This document shows, one piece after another, positions 27,854 to 38,921 of a stretch of DNA of 64,000 bases. The notes under the pieces were generated by a model, which ran no database searches, was not told where the DNA came from, and saw only the letters and a program-made list of their open reading frames with translations. The stretch comes from Rhodospirillales bacterium (GTDB lineage: Bacteria; Pseudomonadota; Alphaproteobacteria; ATCC43930; CGMCC-115725). Both the position numbers and the translations under genes were made by a program. The stretch's first letter is position 1; every line of letters starts with the position of its first letter. The stretch spans positions 35,978 to 99,977 of the forward strand of contig JAQGIC010000035.1 of the NCBI GenBank assembly GCA_028288725.1. Direction: 5' to 3'.

Positions 27854-27875
27854 TCATCCGATGAGGAGGAATTAA

Positions 27876-28106
27876 ATGGCAGGCAATCAGCAAGGCTCCG
27901 GCTCACACCGTGGTGGCAGCGGCAACTTCGCCGACGATCCGCAGCGGGCGTCCGAAGCCGGCAAGAAGGGCGGAGAGCGCAGCCATGGGGGGCAGGCCAG
28001 CGGGCATCAGCCGGCCTCGACCCAGCAGGGCAGCGGCAAAAGCGGCAACTTCGCCGACGACCGCGCCAAAGCCTCGGAGGCCGGCAAAAAAGGGGGCTCC
28101 CGCTGA
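27876..28106 (+). CDS. KGG-motif (con-10/GsiB-like) stress-induced protein
   Basis: A 76-residue hydrophilic, glycine-rich, probably disordered protein. It carries two near-identical units, GNFADDPQRASEAGKKGG (about 16-33) and GNFADDRAKASEAGKKGG (about 56-73). The KGG motif family includes fungal con-10 and Bacillus GsiB and is associated with desiccation, heat and general stress. It has its own EcfG-like promoter, a very strong ribosome site (GAGGAGGA) and an intrinsic terminator, so it is a single-gene, highly expressed unit. Confidence 0.9.
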   Translation: MAGNQQGSGSHRGGSGNFADDPQRASEAGKKGGERSHGGQASGHQPASTQQGSGKSGNFADDRAKASEAGKKGGSR

Positions 28107-28175
28107 CACCATGCGAAAAGCGGCCCTGGCTCGTCTTGCGACGATCCTGAGGGCCCAGGCCTGAACGGCCGGAAG

Positions 28176-28206
28176 AACCCCGCGTCCACCGGCGCGGGGT
28201 TTTTTC
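28176..28206 (+). terminator. Intrinsic terminator after the KGG gene
   Basis: AACCCCGCG (28176-28184) pairs with CGCGGGGTT (28193-28201), with a run of Ts at 28200-28205. It touches the stop of the convergent PfkB-family gene. Confidence 0.85.
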
Positions 28207-29113
28207 AGGTGTCCGCCCGCGCCATCACCTCGGCCAAGCCCGGCGCGCCCAGGCGACCACCGAATCTCTCACATTTGATGGCGGCGGCGACGTTGGCGAG
28301 GCGGACGCGGCGTTCCAGCGGCCAGCCCTCGACCAGGCCATGAACATAGGCGCCGTGCCAGACGTCGCCGGCGTTGAGCGTGTCTTGCACCGCTATCGGG
28401 ATCGAGGGCACCGCCAGCGTCGTCCGATCGCCACGCCGCCGGATCAACGCGCCCCGCGCGCCGCAGGTCACGCCGATCACGGCGGCATCGATCCCATCGG
28501 CGATCGCGGCCAGCGCCGCATCGATGTCGGCGCCAGGCACGAGCGATTGCAGCGCCGGCTCGGAAAACAGCACATGGTCGGCGAGCGGAATCAGGTCGCG
28601 CAGCAGGGCCGGCGGCGCGATATCGGCGTCGAGCACCGTCGGCACGCCGTCGCGTCTGGCCTGGGTCAGCAGCGCATGGGCCCCGGCGGGCCAGCGAACA
28701 TCGACCAGGACGGCCCCCGCGCCGGCGACACGCGCCAGCGGCAACCAACCGGGATCGGGATCGAGCGCCGGATCGGCGAAGGGAACGGCCAACCGCTCGC
28801 CGGCGCGATCGACCAGGACGGTGGAAATCCAGGTCCTCCCGCCCGGCACGCGCCGGACCTGGCCGGTATCGACCCGTTCGAGCGCCAGATTCTGCAGATA
28901 GGCATCGCCGGTCGCGTCGTCGCCGATCCGGGTCCAAAGCTCGACCATGCCGCCAAGCCGGGCGATCGTGGCCGCTGCCGCGGTCGCCATGCCCGAGGCG
29001 GCCTGGACCGCCTGTTCGGCCAGCAGCTTGGTGCCGTGGCGGGGAATCTCGTCGACCTTGAAAATCGAGTCCCAGAAGGCGCAGCCGAGACAGATGATGC
29101 GCCGGCCGCCCAT
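28205..29113 (-). CDS. PfkB-family sugar/nucleoside kinase
   Basis: A 302-residue ribokinase-fold kinase. The N-terminal signature is present (SGMATAAAATIARLGG, near residue 40) and so is the C-terminal ATP/anion-hole signature near residue 245. That second signature reads DTLNAGD rather than the usual DTxGAGD, although the catalytic Asp and the AGD are kept. The substrate is unknown. A small hypothetical gene (29120-29332) lies 6 bp upstream on the same strand and may be co-transcribed. Confidence 0.85.
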   Translation of the reverse strand: MGGRRIICLGCAFWDSIFKVDEIPRHGTKLLAEQAVQAASGMATAAAATIARLGGMVELWTRIGDDATGDAYLQNLALERVDTGQVRRVPGGRTWISTVLVDRAGERLAVPFADPALDPDPGWLPLARVAGAGAVLVDVRWPAGAHALLTQARRDGVPTVLDADIAPPALLRDLIPLADHVLFSEPALQSLVPGADIDAALAAIADGIDAAVIGVTCGARGALIRRRGDRTTLAVPSIPIAVQDTLNAGDVWHGAYVHGLVEGWPLERRVRLANVAAAIKCERFGGRLGAPGLAEVMARADT

Positions 29114-29119
29114 GGGCGG

Positions 29120-29332
29120 TTATGCGGCGACGGGCGTAAAAAGCCGGCTGTCGCCCAGCGCATCGACGCCGATGGTCTTGAAATCGGTACCGTCGACGGC
29201 ATTCACCAGCTTGGCATATTGGCGCCCATCGACGCCGGTATAGACATTGGCGATGACCCAGGATGCGGAGCGGCTGGTGGCGCTGATGCCCGTCGGACGA
29301 TAGGCCTGGCCGACGCTGATCAGAGTTTTCAT
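29120..29332 (-). CDS. Small hypothetical protein (70 aa)
   Basis: A 70-residue protein beginning MKTLISVGQAYRPTG, with no membrane segment or known motif. It looks folded, with alternating strands (SASWVIANVYTG, then RQYAKLVNAVDGTDFKTIGVDAL). It lies 6 bp upstream of the PfkB-family gene in the same direction, which supports a real co-transcribed gene. The ribosome site is weak (GAGG about 11 nt upstream). I do not recognise a family. Confidence 0.6.
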   Translation of the reverse strand: MKTLISVGQAYRPTGISATSRSASWVIANVYTGVDGRQYAKLVNAVDGTDFKTIGVDALGDSRLFTPVAA

Positions 29333-29530
29333 GGTGATGGTCGCCTCGGGGTCAAAATGTGCGCGGACAGCTTAGCTGGTCGGACCGGCATTGCCTAACG
29401 CGGTGATGCCGCCCGACACGAAAGCTCGCCCGCACGCCGCCGCCATGAAGTCGCGCCAGAATTGCGTTTATGAAGGATACGTTAGCGGCTTTGGCGCATC
29501 GTCGTGCGATTCGCCGATACAGGAGCGACT

Positions 29531-32476
29531 TTGCCGACGACCGAGGCTCCCCTACGACCGCCGATGCCGAGATTCGGCACATCCGGCGCGCGGCAATCGC
29601 GCGCGCTGATCGTCGGCGCATGCCTGGTGATCGCCTGCGTCACCGGCGTCGTCGGCTGGTCCCTCTGGGACGCGCGCCAGGCGGCGTTCGACCATGCGAT
29701 CCAGAATGCGCAGAACCTGGCGGCCGCCCTTGCCCATGACGTCCAGCGCAATCTGGAAAGCTACGATTTGTCGCTGCAGGGCGTCGTCGATGGGCTGAAG
29801 TTCGATGAGGTGAAGAGTGTCAGCCCGGAATTGCGCAATCAGATCCTGTTCGATCGGGCCGCATCGGCAAAGTTCCTGGGCTCCATCCTGGTGCTGGGCG
29901 AGCATGGCGAGACGCTGATCGACTCACTCTCGGCCGTGCCGCGCGCCACGACCTATGGAGAGCGCGACTATTTCCGCGTCCAGCGCGACAATCCCGACGC
30001 CGGTCTCTATATCAGCGCGCCATTCCGGAGCCGCCGGACCGGCGAATGGGAAATCGTGCTCAGCCGTCGCCTGAACAATCCCGACGGCAGCTTTGCCGGC
30101 GCCGTGATCGGCAGCCTGAACCTGGCGTTCTTCCAGAACCTGTTCGACGGTGTCGATCCCGGACCGAACGGGACAACCGCCCTGTTCAGCACGAGGCGGA
30201 CGCTGATCATCCGTAAGCCCTATATCGAGGGCGAGTGGGGCCGCAGCCTGAACAGCTCTCTCCTGTTCCAGCAGTATGAAACGAGCAAGACGGGCTGGAT
30301 CCAATATCGCGCGCTGACCGACGGGGTGGAGCGCATCGCCTCCTATCAGCAGGTCGGCGATTTCCCCTTGATCCTCACCGTCGCCGTCTCGCGGGACGCC
30401 GTCTTCGCCGAATGGCGGCAGAAGGCCGGCATCGTCATCGCGGCCGTGCTGTTCACCATTCTGTTGACCGGCTTTCTGGGCGCTTTCGCCACGCTCGAAC
30501 TCCGGCGGCGCGGACGGGCGGAGCGGGCGGCGATCGAGAGTGAAATGCGCTATCGCCTGTTGGCTGACAACGCGTCCGATCTGATCGTGCTGGTCGATCT
30601 CGACGGCATCCGGCGCTTCATCTCGCCGGCGTCCCGCACCCTCTACGGCTATGAGCCGGAGGAAATGATGCGGTCCGACATGTTCGGCGCCGCCCATCCC
30701 GACGATCAGCCGCTGTTGGCCGCCGCCGTCGAGCGACTGAAGTCCGGCGTCGCAAGCGCGGTGGTCGAACTCCGGGTCCAGCACAAGACCGGTGACTATA
30801 TCTGGGTCGAGAGCCATATGCGCCTGGTGCTGGATCCGCTGAGCGGCGAGGCGCGCATCCTGGGCCTGGTGCGCGACATCGGCCAGCGACATGCGATCGA
30901 GCAGGCGGTACGCGAGAGCGAGATGCAGTTCCGCACGCTGGCCGACAGCGTCAACGATCTGATCATCCGCAGCAGCCCGACCGGCGAGCGGCGCTACGTA
31001 TCGCCCTCCTGTCGCACCGTGTTGGGATATGAACCGGACGAGCTGATCGGCGCCCCGCGCGGGACCTTTACCCATCCGCTCGACCGCGCGCTTGTGGAAA
31101 GCCGCATGGCCGCCATCATCGCCGGCGACGAAGACACGATAATCGTATCGCGTGCCATTCGCCGCGACGGCACGGTCGTCTGGCTGGAAGCCCGCACGTC
31201 GCTGGTCTGGGAAATGCACACGGGCAAGCTCGTCGAGCTCATCTCGGTCATGCGCGACATTTCGCAGCACAAGGCGTTGGAAGAACGGCAGGAGCGAGCC
31301 CGGATCGACGCCGAGCAGGCGAGCCAACTGAAATCGGAATTCCTCGCCAACATGAGCCACGAGATCCGCACGCCGATGAACGGCATCATCGGCATGACCA
31401 GCCTATTGCTGGGCACGCCGCTCGCCCCCGACCAGCGACGCTACGCCGATGCGGTCCGCATCTCGGCCGATGCGCTGCTGTCGGTCATCAACGACATCCT
31501 CGACCTGTCGAAGCTGGAGGCGGGCAAACTCACCCTGGAGATCGTGCCGTTCGGCTTCGCCACCATCGTCTCGGATTGCGTCGAGCTGCTGGCAGCGAAG
31601 GCCGCGGATAAGGGCATTCGCTTAACGTCCGAGGTCGACGCGCGGGCGCAGCACACGCACCTGGGCGATCCGACGCGGCTCCGCCAGATCATTCTCAACC
31701 TGCTGTCCAACGCGGTCAAATTCACCGATCACGGCTTCGTCGCGATCCATGTCTCGGCCGACGCGCAGGGCGATGCCAGCCTGATCCGGATCCAGGTCGA
31801 GGATTCCGGCATCGGCATGGACGAAGCCGGCAAGGCCAAGCTGTTCCGGAAATTCGAGCAGGCCGACGGTTCGGTCGCCCGGCGCTACGGCGGCACCGGC
31901 CTTGGCCTGGCCATTTCCAAACAGCTGATCGACCGGATGGAAGGCGGGATCACCGTGACGAGCGAACTGGGGACAGGCAGCATCTTCACCGCGGAGCTGA
32001 CCTTGCCGACGAGCGACGCGGCCCCCTCGGAACTGGCCCCGCTGGCGGAAGTACCGGCTGCCGGCCCCGCGTCGGACGACACGCCGCGGGACGACCGGCC
32101 GCGCAAGATTCTGGTCGCCGAGGACAACCACATCAATCAGCTGCTGGTGGTGACCCTGCTGGAAGAGGCCGGATATCTGGTCGATGTCGTCGAAGACGGG
32201 CTGGAAGCGGTCGCCGCGGTCCGGCGGGAAAGCTACGATCTGGTGCTGATGGACGCGCAGATGCCGAACATGGACGGGCTGCAGGCGACCCGGGCGATCC
32301 GCGAACTCGGCGACGGCCGCCGCCGGCTGCCGATCATCGCCCTGACCGCCAACGCCATGGCCGGCGACCGCGAACATTATATCGCGGCCGGGATGGACGA
32401 CTATCTGTCGAAGCCGATCGACGCCGCCTCCATGTTATCGATGGTGCAGGCCTGGATGGCTGGGGCGCCCGCCTGA
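29531..32476 (+). CDS. Hybrid sensor histidine kinase: dCache-like sensor, two PAS, HisKA, HATPase, receiver
   Basis: About 981 residues. TM1 (about 25-45) and TM2 (about 300-325) flank a large periplasmic double-Cache-like sensor. Two PAS domains follow (about 340-460 and 465-585). The phosphoacceptor is H610 in [12 protein letters not shown]. The HATPase has [14 protein letters not shown] and [13 protein letters not shown]-terminal receiver has DN near 862 and the phosphorylated D908 ([10 protein letters not shown]), with K958-like SKP. I prefer TTG at 29531 as start, because AGGAG lies five bases upstream; an in-frame GTG at 29504 is possible but has no such site. Having its receiver in cis, it probably feeds a phosphorelay; no response regulator is adjacent. 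Confidence 0.9.
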   Translation: MPTTEAPLRPPMPRFGTSGARQSRALIVGACLVIACVTGVVGWSLWDARQAAFDHAIQNAQNLAAALAHDVQRNLESYDLSLQGVVDGLKFDEVKSVSPELRNQILFDRAASAKFLGSILVLGEHGETLIDSLSAVPRATTYGERDYFRVQRDNPDAGLYISAPFRSRRTGEWEIVLSRRLNNPDGSFAGAVIGSLNLAFFQNLFDGVDPGPNGTTALFSTRRTLIIRKPYIEGEWGRSLNSSLLFQQYETSKTGWIQYRALTDGVERIASYQQVGDFPLILTVAVSRDAVFAEWRQKAGIVIAAVLFTILLTGFLGAFATLELRRRGRAERAAIESEMRYRLLADNASDLIVLVDLDGIRRFISPASRTLYGYEPEEMMRSDMFGAAHPDDQPLLAAAVERLKSGVASAVVELRVQHKTGDYIWVESHMRLVLDPLSGEARILGLVRDIGQRHAIEQAVRESEMQFRTLADSVNDLIIRSSPTGERRYVSPSCRTVLGYEPDELIGAPRGTFTHPLDRALVESRMAAIIAGDEDTIIVSRAIRRDGTVVWLEARTSLVWEMHTGKLVELISVMRDISQHKALEERQERARIDAEQASQLKSEFLANMSHEIRTPMNGIIGMTSLLLGTPLAPDQRRYADAVRISADALLSVINDILDLSKLEAGKLTLEIVPFGFATIVSDCVELLAAKAADKGIRLTSEVDARAQHTHLGDPTRLRQIILNLLSNAVKFTDHGFVAIHVSADAQGDASLIRIQVEDSGIGMDEAGKAKLFRKFEQADGSVARRYGGTGLGLAISKQLIDRMEGGITVTSELGTGSIFTAELTLPTSDAAPSELAPLAEVPAAGPASDDTPRDDRPRKILVAEDNHINQLLVVTLLEEAGYLVDVVEDGLEAVAAVRRESYDLVLMDAQMPNMDGLQATRAIRELGDGRRRLPIIALTANAMAGDREHYIAAGMDDYLSKPIDAASMLSMVQAWMAGAPA

Positions 32477-32544
32477 ACCGTCGCTGGTCAAATCAGGTCA
32501 GATGAGGCAAACCTCAGCCAATTCCCTTCCGCGGCAGGTGCGCG

Positions 32545-32730
32545 ATGTCGAAAATGCTAGGCCGGTTCAAACATATCAACAGAGGCATCGTGATCGAGGA
32601 CGGTCGCGAGATCGAATTCTGCATCCAATTGAAATCCGGCGATGAATGCACGGTGCAGCTGCCGGTCGGCGAAATCCCGCGCGTGATCCGCTTCCTCGAA
32701 GCGCTGCAGATGCAGGCGTCGGACGATTGA
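32545..32730 (+). CDS. Small hypothetical protein (61 aa)
   Basis: A 61-residue protein starting MSKMLGRFKHINRG, predicted to be beta strands then a helix (IPRVIRFLEALQMQ). A weak GCAGGTG site precedes the ATG. It lies 68 bp after the hybrid kinase gene in the same direction and before a palindromic repeat that ends the unit. No family recognised. Codon use looks normal for the genome. Confidence 0.5.
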   Translation: MSKMLGRFKHINRGIVIEDGREIEFCIQLKSGDECTVQLPVGEIPRVIRFLEALQMQASDD

Positions 32731-32748
32731 ATCCGAAGCACGGCTTGG

Positions 32749-32835
32749 CCCTCACCCTTCCCGCCGTTGGCGGGCCCCTTCCCTCTCCCGCAGGTTGCAG
32801 GAGAGGGTGCTTAGCGCAAGCGAAGCGGGTGAGGG
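32749..32835. repeat. Nested palindromic intergenic repeat (REP-like)
   Basis: An outer pair, CCCTCACCC (32749-32757) with GGGTGAGGG (32827-32835), encloses an inner pair, CCCTCTCC (32781-32788) with GGAGAGGG (32800-32807). This nested arrangement is a common proteobacterial intergenic repeat and may also stop transcription between the two convergent genes. Confidence 0.75.
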
Positions 32836-32854
32836 TATTGCGGCCAGATAAGGT

Positions 32855-33208
32855 CTAAATCGCGGCGTTGACGCGGATTTCCACGGTCAGGTCCGGCCGG
32901 GCGAGTTTCGCCTCGACACAGGCGCGGGCCGGCGTGTTGCCCTGCGGCACCCACTTGTCCCAGACCGAATTCATCTCGGCGAAGGTCGCGATGTCGGCGA
33001 TCCAGATGGTCGCCTCGATGATCCTGGTCTTGTCGGTCCCGGCGCCGGCCAGGATCCGGTCGATCTGCTCCAGGATATCGGCCGTCTGCGCCGCGACCGA
33101 CTGGCCCGCCGCCTTGTCGGCGACCTGACCCGACAGATAGATCATGTCGCCATGGACGACCGCCTCGCAAAGCCGGGGACCGACACCGATGCGTGTGAGC
33201 TTCGCCAT
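32855..33208 (-). CDS. RidA/YjgF-family protein
   Basis: A 117-residue RidA-superfamily protein, starting MAKLTRIG. The family forms trimers; archetypal RidA hydrolyses reactive enamine/imine intermediates. Family features seen are YLSGQVADK (near 24), QTADILEQIDRILAGAGTDK, and the C-terminal PARACVEAKLARPDLTVEI, whose arginine is the usual substrate-binding residue. I chose ATG at 33208, because GGAGAG lies eight bases upstream. Being isolated, its specific role (RidA or one of the Rid1-7 groups) is not fixed. Confidence 0.88.
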   Translation of the reverse strand: MAKLTRIGVGPRLCEAVVHGDMIYLSGQVADKAAGQSVAAQTADILEQIDRILAGAGTDKTRIIEATIWIADIATFAEMNSVWDKWVPQGNTPARACVEAKLARPDLTVEIRVNAAI

Positions 33209-33389
33209 TTTCCAACTCTCCAAATTATGCCGACTGAGATTTGACCGGGAATCCCATCGGCGGCAAGCGAGCGCAGCACCCCCATTAGTCCGATGAATTC
33301 AGGGCAGCCATCCAACAAGGCCGCTTGTGCCGAGTGCCGAGTTTCCCGACCCTGAATGCTTAGCAAGCTAATGGCATTTGGATCGATCC

Positions 33390-34598
33390 ATGTTGGCAGG
33401 CCTCGACACTGACGCGCGTCCTGCGGGCCCCGGCCCGCTGTTCATCGCGGCGCTGGGCGTGCTGATGTGCTTTGGCCCCATGGCGATCGACATGTATCTG
33501 CCGGCGCTGCCGGCGATCGGCCTGGCGTTCAACGTCGGCCAGGACAAGGTGCAATGGTCGCTGTCGGCCTTTTTCCTGGGCTTCGGCGTCGGCCAGATCG
33601 TCTGGGGCGCGCTTGCCGACTGGCTGGGTCGGCGCCGTCCGGTCGCCGCCGGCATCCTGCTCTACGGCATCGGCTGCATCGGCTGCAGCCTGACCAACGA
33701 TATCGCCCATCTGGCGGTCTGGCGCTTCATCCAGGCGCTGGGCGCCTGCGCCGGGCCGGTGCTGGCGCGCGCGATGGTGCGCGACGTGTTCGGGCGCGAC
33801 CGGGCGGCCAGCGTCCTCTCGCTGATGATGCTGGTCATGGGTGTCGCCCCCATGGTGGCGCCGATGATCGGCGGCCATATCCTGTTGATCGGCACCTGGC
33901 GCACGATCTTCTGGGTCCAGGCCGGCTTCGTCATCGTCGCCTTCGCCGGGCTGTTCAGCCTGCCCGAGACCCTGCCCGTCGCCCGCCGCCAGCCTGCCCG
34001 GCTCGGCGGCATGGTCTACGCCTATGTTCGTTTGCTCCGCGACCGGCGCTATCTGGGCTATGCGCTGTCTTCGTCCTTCATCTATGGCGGCATGTTCGCC
34101 TATGTCTCGGGCACGCCGTTCGTCTATATCGAGCTGTTCGGCGTGCGGCCGGAGAATTACGGCTATCTGTTCGGCATCAATATCGTCGGCATGATCATCG
34201 TCAACACGGTCAACAGCAGGGTCGTGCTGCGGTTCGGCACCGACCGCGTGCTGCGGATGGGCTGTCTGCTGGCGGCCTTGGTCGGCGTGGCCCTGCTGGG
34301 CTTCGCCATCACCGGTATCGGCGGGCTCGCCACCATCGCCAGCGCTCTGTTCCTGTTCATGGCGCTGACCGGGATGATCGCGGCGAATGCCATGGCCGGC
34401 GGCATGTCGATCCTGCCCGAGATCGCGGGTTCCGCCTCGGCGCTGACCGGAGCGCTGCAATTCGTCTTCGGCGCCATCGCCGGCTCCGCCGTCGGCTCGC
34501 TCGCGAACGGCACCGCGGTGCCGCTGGCGGGCGTCATCTGCGCCTGCGCCATTGCCTCGACGCTGTTCAACCTGGTGCTCGTGCGGCGCTTTTACTGA
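33390..34598 (+). CDS. Bcr/CflA-type MFS drug efflux transporter
   Basis: About 402 residues with 12 hydrophobic segments. TM1 contains the Bcr/CflA signature (MAIDMYLPALPAIG, near residue 35), and the MFS motif A loop GALADWLGRRRPV lies between TM2 and TM3. Relatives export bicyclomycin, chloramphenicol or sulfonamides by proton antiport. The start is ATG at 33390; a TTG 12 bp upstream is also in frame. Its stop overlaps the stop of the convergent DUF2269 gene by 7 bp (34592-34598). Confidence 0.9.
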   Translation: MLAGLDTDARPAGPGPLFIAALGVLMCFGPMAIDMYLPALPAIGLAFNVGQDKVQWSLSAFFLGFGVGQIVWGALADWLGRRRPVAAGILLYGIGCIGCSLTNDIAHLAVWRFIQALGACAGPVLARAMVRDVFGRDRAASVLSLMMLVMGVAPMVAPMIGGHILLIGTWRTIFWVQAGFVIVAFAGLFSLPETLPVARRQPARLGGMVYAYVRLLRDRRYLGYALSSSFIYGGMFAYVSGTPFVYIELFGVRPENYGYLFGINIVGMIIVNTVNSRVVLRFGTDRVLRMGCLLAALVGVALLGFAITGIGGLATIASALFLFMALTGMIAANAMAGGMSILPEIAGSASALTGALQFVFGAIAGSAVGSLANGTAVPLAGVICACAIASTLFNLVLVRRFY

Positions 34599-35068
34599 AG
34601 CGCGGGCTTCGCCACCATCAGCCAGAAGATCGCTAGGGTCCCCAGGAACGCCGGCCAGCCCAGCCCGAACCAGAGCCGCATGACCCGGTGATAGTCGGGT
34701 GGCAGCGGCGTGCCGTCCTCGACAGCGACGACGGCCAGATCGCGCACCCGGATCTGTAGCCAGACGACGGGCAGCCAGCACAGCCCGATCAGCAGATACA
34801 GCCCATAGGCCACCATCAGCCATGACGCACGAGCATCAAGCCCGGACAGATGGATCAACGCGATACCCGAGGCCGGCTGCAGGATGACGGCCGGCGTGGT
34901 GAACCAGAAATCCGCCCGCACGACATTGCGCGCCACGGTCGCGATGGTGCGCGGATCGCCGGTCAGATGGGCGAACCACATCTGGAAGGCGGTGCCGAGG
35001 CCGGTGCCGAACAGCACCGTAGCGCTCAAGATATGCACCGTCTTGATCAGATCATAGAGCCCGCTCAT
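34592..35068 (-). CDS. DUF2269-family integral membrane protein
   Basis: A 158-residue protein with four hydrophobic segments, beginning MSGLYDLIKTVHILSATVLF. The HILSATVLFGTG start and PAVILQPASG segment fit DUF2269, a family of unknown function. Its ATG overlaps the stop of the upstream SDR-DoxX gene (ATGA), so both are one translationally coupled unit. A role in membrane redox or lipid metabolism would be guesswork. Confidence 0.82.
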   Translation of the reverse strand: MSGLYDLIKTVHILSATVLFGTGLGTAFQMWFAHLTGDPRTIATVARNVVRADFWFTTPAVILQPASGIALIHLSGLDARASWLMVAYGLYLLIGLCWLPVVWLQIRVRDLAVVAVEDGTPLPPDYHRVMRLWFGLGWPAFLGTLAIFWLMVAKPALQ

Positions 35069-36351
35069 CGATCGCTCTCCAGCGCGCCCAGCGCCAGGAT
35101 CGCCGCCAGGATCGGCAAGTTCTTCAGTAGTGGCCCGAACGGGTCGGTCCAAAGCCCCGGCGCCAGCAGGCCGAGCCCGAGCGTGTAGCCCAGCACGGTG
35201 CAAAGCTGCACCATCATCGCGACGCCGGGCCGCCAGCGCAGCAGCAGGGCGAGCGCGATGGCGAGATCGACGATCGAGAAGCCGAGCGCCAGGCTTTGGC
35301 CGACCGGTCCAGCGAGACCGAGCTGCTGAAGCAGCGGGATGAGTTTGGCGGGCGGCTGCCACAGACCGACGATGCCGGAACCGAGCCAGGTCAGGATCAG
35401 CGATGCCCGCAGCATCGGCCGGACGAAATAGAGCCGGGCATGCCAACGATCCTGCCATTGCGCAGGATGAGCCAGGAGCGCATCCCGCCAGTGGCGGGGC
35501 TGTATGCCGGTTGCTGCCGTGAAAGCCTCCGGCGAGCCGACATTGCCGAAATCCAATTGTTTCAGCGCCGTCGTACTGATCGGACCGCCAAAGAGGTCGC
35601 CCAGGCGCGCGACCGGCGCGATCAGCGCACGCGGAATGGCGACAAGCCGCCCCGGGGATAGACCCAGCCAGGCGCGCAGATCGACCAGCACATCGCGCAG
35701 CGAAACCCTTTCCGGCCCGACCGGATCGATCACCACCCGATTGCTTAAGCCGTCGCGCAGCAGCAGCAGGATGGTCGCGGTCAGGTCATCGATGTGGATC
35801 GGCTGAAACAGCTGATTGCCTTGCCCGATCAGCGGGACAATCCCCGGCAGAGAGGCCAATGCGCGAAACAGCGCCGTGCCGCCGAACGCCCCCGCCGCAT
35901 AGACGAGCGACGGACGCAGGATGACCCAGTCCAGATCCAGCGTGGCGAGGAAACTGTCAGCCGCATGCTTGGTCGCGGCGTAGGCAGTATCCGCCGCCGG
36001 CTCGGCCGACACGGCAGAAATCTGGATGACCCGGCGAACGCCCGCGCGCCGGCAGGCCTCGAACAGCGCCTTCGGAGCCGCTTCGTGAATGGCGCCGATC
36101 GACTGTCCCGGGCGCCCCTGGAGCACCCCGGCACAATTGATGACGGCGTCGATGCCGACAAGCCGCCCCAGCCAATCCTCGGGCACGACATCCCGGTTCA
36201 TATCGACCCGGATCGCGGCGGGTGCGGGCAGCAGTCCGTCGATCTCCGCCGGGCGGCGCACGGCCGGCACGACATGATGCCCGGCCGCCAGGAGCGCGCC
36301 CATGATGTAGCGGCCGATGAAGCCGTTGGCGCCGGTTAGAAGAACATGCAT
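35065..36351 (-). CDS. Fusion of an NAD(P)-binding SDR/epimerase domain and a DoxX-like membrane domain
   Basis: A 428-residue two-part protein. Residues 1-290 are an extended-type SDR: TGANGFIG (6-13), an NCAG segment near 73, then YAATK near 124 and LDWVILRPSLVYA. Residues about 300-425 contain four hydrophobic segments of the DoxX type. The first part resembles NDUFA9-like atypical SDRs that bind NAD(P) and sometimes act on quinone or lipid substrates. The fusion is seen elsewhere in proteobacteria, usually with a DUF2269 gene, which follows here by a 4-bp overlap. The substrate is unknown. Confidence 0.85.
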   Translation of the reverse strand: MHVLLTGANGFIGRYIMGALLAAGHHVVPAVRRPAEIDGLLPAPAAIRVDMNRDVVPEDWLGRLVGIDAVINCAGVLQGRPGQSIGAIHEAAPKALFEACRRAGVRRVIQISAVSAEPAADTAYAATKHAADSFLATLDLDWVILRPSLVYAAGAFGGTALFRALASLPGIVPLIGQGNQLFQPIHIDDLTATILLLLRDGLSNRVVIDPVGPERVSLRDVLVDLRAWLGLSPGRLVAIPRALIAPVARLGDLFGGPISTTALKQLDFGNVGSPEAFTAATGIQPRHWRDALLAHPAQWQDRWHARLYFVRPMLRASLILTWLGSGIVGLWQPPAKLIPLLQQLGLAGPVGQSLALGFSIVDLAIALALLLRWRPGVAMMVQLCTVLGYTLGLGLLAPGLWTDPFGPLLKNLPILAAILALGALESDR

Positions 36352-36424
36352 GCGGGACGAACTCGGGCGACAGCGGGTGATCCCCGCTATCTAACCACTC
36401 TGGCGCGAGCGGGCAACGCCCAAC

Positions 36425-37396
36425 CTACATATACAGCTTCTCGCCCTCGAGCCCCTTGTAGAGGCCTGCGACCTGCTCGGCATAGCCGTTGAACAGTAGG
36501 GTCGGGCGGCGGCCGCTCTGGCCGAGGAACCGTTCGGTCGCCTGGCTCCAGCGCGGGTGCGGCACGTCCGGATTGACGTTGGCCCAGAAGCCGTATTCGT
36601 CGGCCGCGAGCGTCTGCCACATGGTCTTCGGCCGGTCGGCGACGAAGCTGAAGCGGACGATCGACTTGACCGACTTGAAGCCGTATTTCCACGGCGTTGC
36701 GAGCCTGAGCGGCGCGCCGTTCTGGGTCGGCAACGGCTTGCCGTAGATGCCGGTGACCATGAAGGCGAGCTCGTTCGTCGCCTCGGCCATGGTCAGGCCC
36801 TCGACATAGGGCCAGGGGTACCAGAACTGCTTCTGGCCCGGCGCCATCCCCGGGTCCTCGAACGTCTCCATGCGCATGTATTTGGCGCCCGACGTGGGCT
36901 TGGCGAGATCGACCAGCGCCTTCAGCGGAAAGCCGGTCCAGGGCACGGCCATCGACCAGGCCTCGACGCAGCGATGGCGATAGAGCCGCTCCTCGAACGG
37001 CATTTTCTTGAACAGATCGTCGATGCCGAGCGTCTGCTCCTGCTCGACCATGCCGTCGAGCTTGATGGTCCAGGGCCGGATCTTGAGCGCCTGCGACCGG
37101 TCGACGATGTCCTTGTCGGTACCGAATTCGTAGAAATTATTGTAGCCCGTGGCGAGCTTCTCGGCCGTCACCGGCCGGTCGAGCGCATAGGCCGCATTGG
37201 CCTTGGCCGGATAGAGCGATGCGGAGGGATCGGGCTCGCCCGCGGCCTCGGCGCGGCCCAGGCCGAACCATCCGGCGGACGCGAGAATGCCGCCCGCAGC
37301 GGCGCCTTTCAGCAGGTTGCGGCGATCGAGGAACAACGCCTCCGGCGTCGCGTCCCGTTCCGGCATTTCCCAGCCGCGCTTGCGCTTGATCAACAT
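36425..37396 (-). CDS. msrP: MsrP (YedY) periplasmic protein-methionine-sulfoxide reductase, catalytic subunit
   Basis: A 323-residue molybdenum enzyme with a Tat signal (R25-R26 in DRRNLLKG, then a short hydrophobic stretch). The molybdenum-ligating cysteine is C143 in YRHRCVEAW. The rest matches the sulfite-oxidase fold of MsrP (KFMRMETF-like and PWPYVEGLTMAEA regions). It repairs oxidised methionines in periplasmic proteins. I chose ATG at 37396, which puts the twin-arginine motif at the usual distance. The haem b membrane partner MsrQ, normally adjacent, is not encoded on either side. Confidence 0.92.
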   Translation of the reverse strand: MLIKRKRGWEMPERDATPEALFLDRRNLLKGAAAGGILASAGWFGLGRAEAAGEPDPSASLYPAKANAAYALDRPVTAEKLATGYNNFYEFGTDKDIVDRSQALKIRPWTIKLDGMVEQEQTLGIDDLFKKMPFEERLYRHRCVEAWSMAVPWTGFPLKALVDLAKPTSGAKYMRMETFEDPGMAPGQKQFWYPWPYVEGLTMAEATNELAFMVTGIYGKPLPTQNGAPLRLATPWKYGFKSVKSIVRFSFVADRPKTMWQTLAADEYGFWANVNPDVPHPRWSQATERFLGQSGRRPTLLFNGYAEQVAGLYKGLEGEKLYM

Positions 37397-37503
37397 ACTG
37401 CCACCTTCGTCCGACCTATCCTTGTGAGAGGGAGATAGGCCGGCACCCCCCGCCGGGCAAATCACCAATCAGTGTGCGCGGCGGGAGGTCGCATCGCCGG
37501 GGA

Positions 37504-38802
<1,299 letters not shown>

Positions 38803-38921
38803 CTATGCCGACGCCCGGTCCCAGGCAACAAAAGGTGCCCTGCGCATCACTCATGGGACATTCCCCGATGCGCAGGTCTCGCTTTCGCCGGAAACTGACG
38901 ATTGACCGTCTCTTGCCCCTG

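Noticed and set aside
32749..32835. CRISPR-like repeat
   Set aside because: The repeats are nested palindromes without regular spacers; there are no cas genes in the window.
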